Source: an uncultured Solirubrobacteraceae bacterium (GTDB taxonomy: Bacteria > Actinomycetota > Thermoleophilia > Solirubrobacterales > Solirubrobacteraceae). From it: a DNA stretch of 10,835 bases. The notes under the pieces were generated by a model. It had not been told where the DNA came from. It ran no database searches and saw only the letters and a program-made list of their open reading frames with translations. Of the stretch, positions 1-6,335 are shown one piece after another. Made by a program: the position numbers and the translations under genes. Each line of letters opens with the position of its first letter. Positions within the stretch are counted from its first letter, which is position 1. The stretch spans positions 1 through 10,835 of the forward strand of contig CADCVT010000060.1 in assembly GCA_902806215.1 (NCBI GenBank), read 5' to 3'.

Positions 1-1963
1 CCGCAAGGTGTGGGCGTTCATGGGCGACGGCGAGATGGACGAGCCCGAGTCGATGGGCGCGATCTCCCTCGCCGGCCGCGAGAAGCTCGACAACCTGATC
101 TTCGTCGTCAACTGCAACCTGCAACGCCTCGACGGCCCGGTCCGCGGCAACGGGAAGATCATCCAGGAGCTCGAGATGGACTTCCGCGGCGCGGGGTGGA
201 ACGTCATCAAGGTCATCTGGGGCTCGCGCTGGGACCCGCTCCTCGCCTCCGACCACGACGGCCTGCTGCGCCGCCGGATGGAGGAGGCCGTCGACGGCGA
301 CTACCAGACCTACAAGTCGCGCTCGGGCGCGTTCGTCCGCGAGCACTTCTTCGGCGGCGCGCCCGGCCTCGCCGACCGCGTCAAGGACATGACCGACGAC
401 GAGATCTGGGCGCTCAACCGCGGCGGCCACGATCCCCAGAAGGTCTACGCCGCCTACCACGCCGCCGCGCACCACAAGGGCCAGCCGACGGTGATCCTCG
501 CCAAGACGATCAAGGGCTACGGCATGGGCGAGGCCGGCGAGGGCCAGAACATCACCCACCAGCAGAAGAAGATGAACGAGAAGGCGCTCTTCGCCTTCCG
601 CGACCGGTTCGAGCTCTCCTTGTCAGACGACGAAGTCAAGGAGATCAGCTTCCACAAGCCCGACGACGACGCCGAGGAGATGACCTACCTGCGCGAGCGG
701 CGCGAGGAGCTCGGCGGCTCGCTGCCCGCGCGCGTCCCGACGGCCGACTCGATGACGGTGCCCGAGCTCGAGGTCTTCAAGGGCCAGCTCGAGGGCACGG
801 GCGAGCGCGAGATCTCGACGACGATGGCGTTCGTCCGGATCCTCGCCGCGTGCGTGCGCGACAAGAGCATCGGCCGGCACGTCGTGCCGATCGTGCCCGA
901 CGAGTCGCGGACGTTCGGCATGGAGGGCATGTTCCGCCAGCTGGGGATCTTCAGCCAGGTCGGTCAGCTGTACCAGCCCGAGGACAGCGAGCAGCTCATG
1001 TTCTACCGCGAGGACAAGGCCGGCCAGATCCTGCAGGAGGGGATCAACGAGCCCGGCGCGTTCTCGTCCTGGATCGCCGCCGCGACCGCGTACGCCAACC
1101 ACGGGATCCCGATGATCCCGTTCTACATCTACTACTCCATGTTCGGCTTCCAGCGCGTGGGCGACCTCGCGTGGGCGGCCGGCGACTCGCGCGCCCGCGG
1201 GTTCCTCCTCGGCGGCACCGCCGGGCGGACGACGCTCAACGGCGAGGGCCTGCAGCACGAGGACGGGCACTCGCACATCCAGTCCTCGCTCATCCCGAAC
1301 TGCGTCTCCTACGACCCGACCTACGCCTACGAGGTCGCGGTGATCATCCAGGACGGCCTGCGCCGGATGGTCGCCGAGCAGGAGGACGTGTTCTTCTACA
1401 TCACGCTGATGAACGAGAACTACCGGCACCCCTCGATGCCGGAGGGCTCGAACGAGGGGATCCTCCGCGGGCTGCACCGCGTCCGCGAGGGCGGGAAGGT
1501 CCGCCTGCTCGGCAGCGGCACGATCCTTCGCGAGGTCGAGGAGGCCGCGACGCTGCTCGCCGACGAGTTCGGCGTCGAGGCCGAGGTGTGGAGCGCGACG
1601 TCGTTCACCGAGCTGCGGCGCGAGGCGATGGCGTGCGAGCGCGAGGAGCTGCTCAAGGGCCAGCCGCGCGAGTCGTGGGTCGAGCAGTGCCTCCCCGGCG
1701 ACACGCCGATCGTCGCCGCGACCGACTACATCCGCGCCTTCGCCGACCAGATCCGCCCGTACCTCGACGCGCCGTACACCGTGCTCGGCACCGACGGCTA
1801 CGGCCGCAGCGACTACCGCGTGAAGCTGCGCCGCTTCTTCGAGGTCGACCGCTACCACGTCGTGCTCGCCGCCCTGCGCGCGCTCGGCGACGAGGACGGC
1901 GCCGCGAAGGCGATCAAGGAGTACGACATCGACGTGGATGCGGAGGCGCCGTGGCGGAGGTGA
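1..1963 (+). CDS. aceE: Pyruvate dehydrogenase E1 component, homodimeric type (5' partial)
   Basis: Thiamine-diphosphate-dependent E1 of the pyruvate dehydrogenase complex: it decarboxylates pyruvate and acetylates the lipoyl group of E2 in the cytoplasm. The first base of the window finishes a codon outside it; the frame then reads 653 residues to TGA 1961-1963. The ThDP/Mg motif starts with GDGEMDEPES (nt 23-52) and closes with NCN about 27 residues later. The active-site loop His lies in NITHQQKKMN at nt 557-559. If GDG is set to the E. coli AceE Asp230 numbering, these fall on Asn260 and His407 exactly, so about 220 N-terminal residues are missing and the rest is almost colinear with E. 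coli AceE (about 887 aa). Other conserved blocks are GMEGMFRQ, FYIYYSMFGFQR and GEGLQHEDGHSH. The C-terminus has the typical LGTDGYGRSD block and ends in WRR. It is the first gene seen of the aceE-aceF-lpdA operon. There is no frameshift. The identification is near certain. Confidence 0.97.
   Translation, partial: RKVWAFMGDGEMDEPESMGAISLAGREKLDNLIFVVNCNLQRLDGPVRGNGKIIQELEMDFRGAGWNVIKVIWGSRWDPLLASDHDGLLRRRMEEAVDGDYQTYKSRSGAFVREHFFGGAPGLADRVKDMTDDEIWALNRGGHDPQKVYAAYHAAAHHKGQPTVILAKTIKGYGMGEAGEGQNITHQQKKMNEKALFAFRDRFELSLSDDEVKEISFHKPDDDAEEMTYLRERREELGGSLPARVPTADSMTVPELEVFKGQLEGTGEREISTTMAFVRILAACVRDKSIGRHVVPIVPDESRTFGMEGMFRQLGIFSQVGQLYQPEDSEQLMFYREDKAGQILQEGINEPGAFSSWIAAATAYANHGIPMIPFYIYYSMFGFQRVGDLAWAAGDSRARGFLLGGTAGRTTLNGEGLQHEDGHSHIQSSLIPNCVSYDPTYAYEVAVIIQDGLRRMVAEQEDVFFYITLMNENYRHPSMPEGSNEGILRGLHRVREGGKVRLLGSGTILREVEEAATLLADEFGVEAEVWSATSFTELRREAMACEREELLKGQPRESWVEQCLPGDTPIVAATDYIRAFADQIRPYLDAPYTVLGTDGYGRSDYRVKLRRFFEVDRYHVVLAALRALGDEDGAAKAIKEYDIDVDAEAPWRR
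1942..1946 (+). promoter_or_regulatory. Ribosome binding site of aceF inside the aceE 3' end
   Basis: GGAGG lies 4 nt before the GTG at 1951, within the last codons of aceE. This supports GTG 1951 rather than the in-frame GTG at 1960. The spacing is a little short. Because the site is inside the upstream gene, aceF initiation is probably coupled to aceE translation. Confidence 0.6.
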
Positions 1964-3309
1964 AGGACGTCACCGTCCCCGACATCGGGGACTTCACCGA
2001 CGTGCCGATCGTGGAGATCCTGGTCTCCGCCGGCGACGAGGTCGCGGCCGACGATCCGCTCGTCGTGCTCGAGAGCGACAAGGCGTCCATGGAGGTGCCC
2101 GCGCCGGAGGCGGGCGTCGTCAAGGAGGTCAAGGTCTCGGTCGGCGACACGGTGTCGGAGGGGACCGTCGTCCTGACCCTCGAGCCGGCCCGTGCGGATT
2201 CCGGCGGCGACGAAGAAGCCGAGGAGCCCGAGGAGGAGAAGCCCGAGGAGCCCGCTGAGGACGACGCCGAGGAGGCCGAGCCGTCGGCCGACACCGGCAA
2301 GTCGGAGGACGCCGCCGAGACCGAGGTCGCGACGGCGATGCCCGGCGAGGAGGACACGCCGGCCGACAAGACGACCGACGAGCCTCCCGCGCAGCCCTCG
2401 CCCGGCGCGGGCTCGAAGTCCGCGGACGAGGGACCGATCGAGGACGACGGCGACGATGCCCCGGCCTACGCGTCTCCGTCGGTGCGTCGCAAGGCCCGGG
2501 AGCTTGGGGTCGACCTCTCCTCCGTCAAGGGGTCTGGTCGAAAGGGGCGGATCACGCTGGAGGACCTCGAGGCCTCTTCCTCGTCGTCGTCGTCGGACAC
2601 GCCGGCGAAGGCGGCCGCTCCGAAGGGCGACGAGGAGCGCGTCGAGCTCACGAAGATCCAGAAGCTCTCGAAGAAGTCGCTGACGAAGTCGTGGCAGGAG
2701 ATCCCGCACGTCACGCAGCACGAGGACGCGGACATCACCGAGCTCGAGGCGTTCCGCAAGCAGCTGAACGCCGAGCAGGACGACGTCAAGGTGACGATGG
2801 TTGCGCTGCTGCTCAAGGCGTCGTCGGTGACGCTCGACGCGTACCCGCGCTTCGCGTCGTCGCTCGACGGCGACGAGCTCATCATGAAGCCGCAGCGGCA
2901 CCTCGGCTTCGCCGCCGACACGCCGAACGGGCTCGTCGTCCCGGTCATCCGCGACGTCGACACGAAGGGCATCTTCCAGATCGCCGGCGAGCTCACCGAG
3001 CTGTCGGGCAAGGCGCGCGCGGGCAAGCTCGGGCCGAAGGACATCAGCGGCGCGGTGTTCACGATCTCGTCGCTCGGCGGGATCGGCGGCACCGGCTTCA
3101 CGCCGATCGTCAACCTCCCCCAGGTCGCGATCCTCGGCGCGGTGCGCTCGGCGATGAAGCCGGTCTGGAACGGGTCGGAGTTCGAGCCGCGGCTGATGCT
3201 GCCGCTCTCGCTCTCCTACGACCACCGCGTCATCGACGGTGCGGCGGCGGCGCGGTTCTGCGTGCACCTCGCCGGCGTGCTCAAGGACCTGAGGAGGGCG
3301 CTGCTGTGA
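1951..3309 (+). CDS. aceF: Pyruvate dehydrogenase E2, dihydrolipoamide acetyltransferase
   Basis: E2 core enzyme (452 aa, GTG start) that moves the acetyl group from lipoyl-lysine to CoA. One N-terminal lipoyl domain (about residues 3-77) has the lipoylation site ESDKAS with Lys44. A long, very acidic Glu/Asp/Pro/Ala linker follows (about 78-170). The peripheral subunit-binding domain starts at YASPSVRRKA (about 173-207). A second linker begins with seven consecutive Ser (209-215). The catalytic acetyltransferase domain fills the rest, with the active-site motif HRVIDG at His425-Gly430 and a typical LSYDHR lead-in. One lipoyl domain is fewer than the three of E. coli AceF. The start is set by VPDIGDF in the lipoyl fold and by GGAGG upstream. 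It overlaps aceE by 13 nt in another frame and ends in a GTGA overlap with lpdA. The E1 partner being the homodimeric type argues for pyruvate rather than branched-chain or 2-oxoglutarate specificity. Confidence 0.96.
   Translation: MAEVKDVTVPDIGDFTDVPIVEILVSAGDEVAADDPLVVLESDKASMEVPAPEAGVVKEVKVSVGDTVSEGTVVLTLEPARADSGGDEEAEEPEEEKPEEPAEDDAEEAEPSADTGKSEDAAETEVATAMPGEEDTPADKTTDEPPAQPSPGAGSKSADEGPIEDDGDDAPAYASPSVRRKARELGVDLSSVKGSGRKGRITLEDLEASSSSSSSDTPAKAAAPKGDEERVELTKIQKLSKKSLTKSWQEIPHVTQHEDADITELEAFRKQLNAEQDDVKVTMVALLLKASSVTLDAYPRFASSLDGDELIMKPQRHLGFAADTPNGLVVPVIRDVDTKGIFQIAGELTELSGKARAGKLGPKDISGAVFTISSLGGIGGTGFTPIVNLPQVAILGAVRSAMKPVWNGSEFEPRLMLPLSLSYDHRVIDGAAAARFCVHLAGVLKDLRRALL
1974..2012 (+). 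repeat. 39-bp direct repeat, copy 1 (aceF lipoyl domain)
   Basis: A 39-nt stretch encoding the start of the aceF lipoyl domain (VPDIGDFTDVPIV) is identical, base for base, to 3326-3364 in lpdA, 1352 bp downstream and in the same orientation. Synonymous sites also match. The identity breaks at 2013 (GTG versus GTC for the same Val codon). Confidence 0.9.
3293..3298 (+). promoter_or_regulatory. Ribosome binding site of lpdA
   Basis: GGAGGG sits 7 nt before GTG 3306, inside the last codons of aceF. It fixes the lpdA start at 3306, where the start GTG overlaps the aceF stop TGA as GTGA. Confidence 0.65.
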
Positions 3310-5135
3310 GCTCCCTCGACGTGCTCGTCCCCGACATCGGGGACTTCACCGACGTGCCGATCGTCGAGATGCTCGTCGCCGTCGGCGACGAGGTCGAGGC
3401 CGACGCGCCGCTCATGGTGCTCGAGTCCGACAAGGCCTCGATGGAGATCCCCGCGCCGCAGGCGGGCAAGGTCGCCGAGCTCAAGGTCGACGTCGGCGAC
3501 AAGGTCTCCCAGGGCACCGTGATCGCGGTGCTCGAGGTCAGCGGCGACGCGGCCGAGTCGTACGGCGCCGACGGCGAGACTCCCGCGGCCGCCGACGAGG
3601 CGCCCGCCCGCCCGAAGCGCGACGGCGACGACGGTGAGGAGGAGTCCTCGGAGGAGAAGCCCTCCGAGAAGGCCGACGGCGAGAAGGCCGCCTCCGAGAA
3701 GGCTTCCGCCGACGAGCGCGGGGACGTCCATGCGGGCGTCCTGGTGCTCGGCTCGGGCCCCGGCGGCTACGCGGCGGCCTTCCGTGCCGCCGACCTCGGC
3801 CAGGAGGTCGTGTTGGTCGAGCGGTACGCGACGCTTGGCGGCGTGTGCCTGAACGTCGGCTGCATCCCGTCCAAGGCGCTGCTCCACGCCGCGAAGGTCG
3901 TGGCCGACGCCGAGTCGATGGGCGAGCACGGCCTCTCCTTCGGCAAGCCCGACCTCGACCTCGACGCGCTGCGCGGCTGGAAGGACGAGGTCGTCGCCAA
4001 GCTCGTCAAGGGCGTGACCGGCATGGCCAAGTCGCGCAAGGTGAAGACCGTCCAGGGCGACGCGCGGTTCACCGGGCCGCACATGCTCGAGGTCTCCGGC
4101 GAGGACGGCACGACGACGGTGTCGTTCGACCACGCGATCGTCGCCGCGGGCTCGCGCGCGGTGCAGCTTCCGGACATCCCGATGGACGACCCGCGCGTCA
4201 TGGACTCCACCAGCGCGCTCGAGCTCGAGGAGATCCCCGAGCGGCTGCTCGTCATCGGCGGCGGGATCATCGGCCTCGAGATGGCGACCGTGTACGACGC
4301 GCTCGGCTCGGCCGTGACGGTCGTCGAGCTCGCCGACCAGATCATCCCGGGCTGCGACAAGGACCTCGTCAAGCCGTTGATGAAGCGGATCTCGGAGCGA
4401 TACGAGGCCATCCATCTCGGGACGAAGGTCGAGACCCTCACTGCGAGCGACGAAGGAGTGAAGGTCGAGTTCTCGGGGGACGTCCCCGACGCTTCGTTCG
4501 ACCGGGTCCTCGTCGCCGTCGGCCGTGTGCCGAACGGTGCGGGCCTGGGGCTCGACGCTGCCGGCGTCGACGTCGACGACCGCGGGTTCGTGAGCGTAGA
4601 CGACCAGCAGCGCACCAACGTCGAGCACATCTACGCCATCGGCGACGTCGCGCAGCCGCCGCTGCTCGCCCACAAGGCGAGCGCCGAGGGGCACGTCGCC
4701 GCCGAGGTCATCGCCGGGCACGACGTCGCCTACGACGTGCGCGCGATGCCGTCGGTCGCCTACACCGAGCCCGAGGTCGCGTGGGTCGGCCTCACCGAGA
4801 CCGAGGCGAAGGCCGACGACACCAAGTACGAGAAGGCCGCGTTCCCGTGGAGCGCGTCGGGCCGCGCGCTGGCGATGGACGGCGCGTCCGGCTCGACGAA
4901 GCTGCTCTTCGACCCCGAGACGCGCCGCGTCCTCGGCGGCGGCGTCGTCGGCCCGAACGCCGGCGAGCTCGTGGCCGAGATCGGGCTGGCGATCGAGATG
5001 GGCGCCGACGTCGAGGACGTCGGCCTGACGGTGCACGCGCACCCGACGCTGTCGGAGACGGTGGGGCTCGCGGCCGAGCTCGCCGCCGGCACGATCACCG
5101 ACCTGCCGAACCCCGCGGTCAAGAAGAAGAAGTAG
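3306..5135 (+). CDS. lpdA: Dihydrolipoamide dehydrogenase (E3) with N-terminal lipoyl domain
   Basis: FAD enzyme that reoxidises the dihydrolipoyl groups of E2 and passes electrons to NAD+. It is 609 aa, against about 470 for a plain E3, because residues 1-78 are an extra lipoyl domain with ESDKAS (Lys43). An Ala/Glu/Lys-rich linker follows (about 79-138). The E3 core then shows the FAD-binding GSGPGG (149-154), the redox disulfide CLNVGC (Cys181, Cys186), a NAD-binding GGGIIG (318-323), the second FAD motif in YAIGDV, and the catalytic HPTLSE (His579, Glu584) in the dimerisation domain. Lipoyl-bearing E3s of similar layout are known from PDH operons of Neisseria and Ralstonia. GTG 3306 overlaps the aceF stop by 4 nt and has a good ribosome binding site. 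The lipoyl domain is about 75% identical to that of the adjacent aceF, which points to E3 of this same complex. Confidence 0.96.
   Translation: MSSLDVLVPDIGDFTDVPIVEMLVAVGDEVEADAPLMVLESDKASMEIPAPQAGKVAELKVDVGDKVSQGTVIAVLEVSGDAAESYGADGETPAAADEAPARPKRDGDDGEEESSEEKPSEKADGEKAASEKASADERGDVHAGVLVLGSGPGGYAAAFRAADLGQEVVLVERYATLGGVCLNVGCIPSKALLHAAKVVADAESMGEHGLSFGKPDLDLDALRGWKDEVVAKLVKGVTGMAKSRKVKTVQGDARFTGPHMLEVSGEDGTTTVSFDHAIVAAGSRAVQLPDIPMDDPRVMDSTSALELEEIPERLLVIGGGIIGLEMATVYDALGSAVTVVELADQIIPGCDKDLVKPLMKRISERYEAIHLGTKVETLTASDEGVKVEFSGDVPDASFDRVLVAVGRVPNGAGLGLDAAGVDVDDRGFVSVDDQQRTNVEHIYAIGDVAQPPLLAHKASAEGHVAAEVIAGHDVAYDVRAMPSVAYTEPEVAWVGLTETEAKADDTKYEKAAFPWSASGRALAMDGASGSTKLLFDPETRRVLGGGVVGPNAGELVAEIGLAIEMGADVEDVGLTVHAHPTLSETVGLAAELAAGTITDLPNPAVKKKK
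3326..3364 (+). repeat. 39-bp direct repeat, copy 2 (lpdA lipoyl domain)
   Basis: Partner of the identical block at 1974-2012 in aceF. Outside the 39 bp the two domains stay similar in protein (55 of 73 aligned residues from DVxVPDIGDF to the closing LE) but differ at many synonymous sites. Confidence 0.9.
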
Positions 5136-5415
5136 CCGGCCAGCGGCCGGTGCGCTCGAAGTGCGCGCTCTCGTCGTCGGTCGGCCAGCGGCCCTGGGCG
5201 TCGAGGAAGTCGCGCGCGGCGTCCTCGACGTCGCGGTCGTGGTCGCCCTCGACGCCCTTGCGGAAGAGCCAGCCGAAGAGCCACCACGCCATCCCCGCGC
5301 CGATGACGCCGGCGGCGCCCTCCGCCGCGAGCATCGAGCGGTCGACCAGGAACGCGATCAGCCCGCCGAGCACGACGAGCGCCGGGAAGATGTGGCGGAC
5401 GAACAGGAGCAACAT
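5119..5415 (-). CDS. Small two-helix membrane protein with repeated GRWP motif
   Basis: 98-aa protein of unknown function. Residues about 5-24 (VRHIFPALVVLGGLIAFLVD) and 34-52 (ending WWLFGWLF) are hydrophobic and look like two membrane helices. A charged tail follows (GDHDRDVEDAARDFLDAQ) in which GRWP occurs twice, at 75-78 and 90-93, 15 residues apart. Its composition is that of a real membrane protein rather than the Arg/Ala-rich antisense frames seen elsewhere in this DNA, and no other gene covers the stretch. I chose ATG 5413-5415 because it sits just before the first helix; upstream starts in this frame would run into the SDR gene. No clear Shine-Dalgarno sequence precedes it. The gene is convergent with lpdA, overlapping its end by 17 nt, and divergent from the SDR gene with a 41-bp gap. 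Small actinobacterial membrane proteins with a tail of the type DF/YF-D-x-x-G-x-WP seem familiar, but I cannot name the family. Confidence 0.75.
   Translation of the reverse strand: MLLLFVRHIFPALVVLGGLIAFLVDRSMLAAEGAAGVIGAGMAWWLFGWLFRKGVEGDHDRDVEDAARDFLDAQGRWPTDDESAHFERTGRWPATSSS
5136..5150. terminator. GC hairpin at the lpdA / small membrane gene junction
   Basis: CCGGCC-AGC-GGCCGG is a perfect 6-bp inverted repeat with a 3-nt loop, starting right after the lpdA TAG (5133-5135). On the + strand no T run follows. On the - strand it is followed by a T-rich stretch (CTACTTCTTCTTCTT), which would suit an intrinsic terminator for the convergent gene, although the element lies just inside that gene's last codons. 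It could serve both directions. In DNA this GC-rich, short hairpins also occur by chance. Confidence 0.4.
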
Positions 5416-5456
5416 CGCGTACGAGGCTAGCCGCCATTGTGGGTAGGGCAGGCGCC
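5416..5456. promoter_or_regulatory. 41-bp divergent intergenic gap
   Basis: The only space for the promoters of both the small membrane protein (- strand) and the SDR gene (+ strand). I see no convincing -35/-10 pair. AGGG at 5445-5448, 8 nt before GTG 5457, is the likely SDR ribosome binding site. The divergent layout is the reason for calling it regulatory. Confidence 0.3.
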
Positions 5457-6308
5457 GTGACCGAGCAGCCACCCGCACAGCAGCAGGACCTCCCGGGCGA
5501 CGAGGACGCACTGACTCCGCAGGCCGACCACGGCGACGGGTCCTACCAGGGCTCAGGGCGCCTCGAGGGCAAGGCGACCGTCATCACGGGCGCCGACAGC
5601 GGCATCGGCCGCGCCGTCGCGATCGCGTTCGCGCGCGAGGGCGCCGACGTGGTGATCTCCTACCTGGAGGAGCACGACGACGCGAAGGAGACCGCCCGTC
5701 TCGTCGAGGAGTCGGGCCGGCGCGCGATCCTCGTCCCCGGCGACATCGCCGACGCGGCGCACTGCCGCGCGATCATCGCGAAGGCCGTCGAGGAGCTCGG
5801 CCGCGTCGACGTGCTCGTCAACAACGCCGCGTTCCAGATGGCCCGTGGCCGGGACAAGATCGAGGACATCCCCGACGACGAGTGGGACCACACCTTCGCG
5901 ACGAACATCACCGCGATGTTCCACACGGTGAAGGCTGCGGTCCCGCACATGAAGCCCGGCTCGTCGATCATCAACACGACGTCCATCCAGGCCGACCAGC
6001 CGTCGCCCAACCTCCTCCCCTACGCGGCGACGAAGGCGGCGATCCTCAACTTCACCGGCAACCTCGCGCAGATGCTCGGCGAGCGCGGGATCCGTGCCAA
6101 CTGCGTGGCGCCGGGTCCGATCTGGACGCCGCTCATCCCGTCGACCATGCCGGAGGACCAGGTCGAGGGCTTCGGCACGCAGACGCCGCTGGGACGGCCC
6201 GGCCAGCCGGCCGAGCTCGCCGCGGCGTACGTGATGCTCGCCTCCGACGAGGCGTCGTACATCAGCGGGGCGAACATCGCGGTGACCGGCGGCAAGCCGA
6301 TCATCTGA
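5457..6308 (+). CDS. Short-chain dehydrogenase/reductase, YghA-like
   Basis: NAD(P)-dependent oxidoreductase of the classical/extended-N-terminus SDR group (283 aa). It has the nucleotide-binding TGADSGIG (Gly45, Gly49, Gly51), the NNAA motif, and the catalytic Ser176, Tyr189 and Lys193 (YAATK, with Ser 13 residues before Tyr as expected). Before the Rossmann fold is a roughly 38-residue extension containing ADHGDGSYQGSGRLEGK, typical of the E. coli YghA / Bacillus YdaD type, together with SIQADQPSPNLLPYAATK and APGPIWTPLIP. YghA itself reduces small aldehydes with NADPH, and relatives are general-stress proteins; the substrate here is unknown. GTG 5457 is preferred over the in-frame GTG 5439 because AGGG lies 8 nt upstream and because the N-terminal length then fits relatives. 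The HAD gene follows 16 nt downstream on the same strand. Confidence 0.93.
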   Translation: MTEQPPAQQQDLPGDEDALTPQADHGDGSYQGSGRLEGKATVITGADSGIGRAVAIAFAREGADVVISYLEEHDDAKETARLVEESGRRAILVPGDIADAAHCRAIIAKAVEELGRVDVLVNNAAFQMARGRDKIEDIPDDEWDHTFATNITAMFHTVKAAVPHMKPGSSIINTTSIQADQPSPNLLPYAATKAAILNFTGNLAQMLGERGIRANCVAPGPIWTPLIPSTMPEDQVEGFGTQTPLGRPGQPAELAAAYVMLASDEASYISGANIAVTGGKPII

Positions 6309-6318
6309 GCTAGGTTCA

Positions 6319-6335
6319 CGCCCCGTGACGGGGCG
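6319..6335 (+). promoter_or_regulatory. Perfect inverted repeat enclosing the GTG start of the HAD gene
   Basis: CGCCCCGT-G-ACGGGGCG is a 17-bp palindrome with a single central base. As RNA it would fold as a 6-bp all-GC stem (6319-6324 with 6330-6335) and a GUGAC loop whose first three bases are the start codon at 6325. It could modulate initiation, act as a weak SDR terminator, or be chance in GC-rich DNA. No T run follows. Confidence 0.3.

Noticed and set aside
10..1950. Upstream extension of the aceF frame
   Set aside because: Before 1951 the frame reads an Arg/Pro-rich shadow of aceE; VPDIGDF and the ribosome binding site put the start at 1951.
2581..2595. Five tandem TCG codons as a phase-variable microsatellite
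   Set aside because: Trinucleotide repeats do not shift frame, and only five units are present; it is better read as a Ser-rich linker.
2691..3305. Upstream extension of the lpdA frame
   Set aside because: It is a shadow of aceF; the lipoyl domain and GGAGGG place the start at 3306.
3640..3720. Repeated GAGAAG/GCC units in the lpdA linker as a repeat element
   Set aside because: They are imperfect and in frame, and encode a typical flexible Ala/Glu/Lys linker between lipoyl and E3 domains.
623..5042. Long open frames on the - strand opposite aceE, aceF and lpdA (623-1858, 1852-3267, 3216-5042)
   Set aside because: Their proteins are Arg/Ala/Val/Leu/His-rich with no motif, and the + strand frames are unmistakable enzymes. 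This is the usual antisense openness of GC-rich DNA.
4760..5437. 225-codon - strand frame overlapping lpdA and the small membrane gene
   Set aside because: Its N-terminal half is a frame-shifted, Arg-rich reading of the membrane protein gene and the rest is antisense to lpdA.
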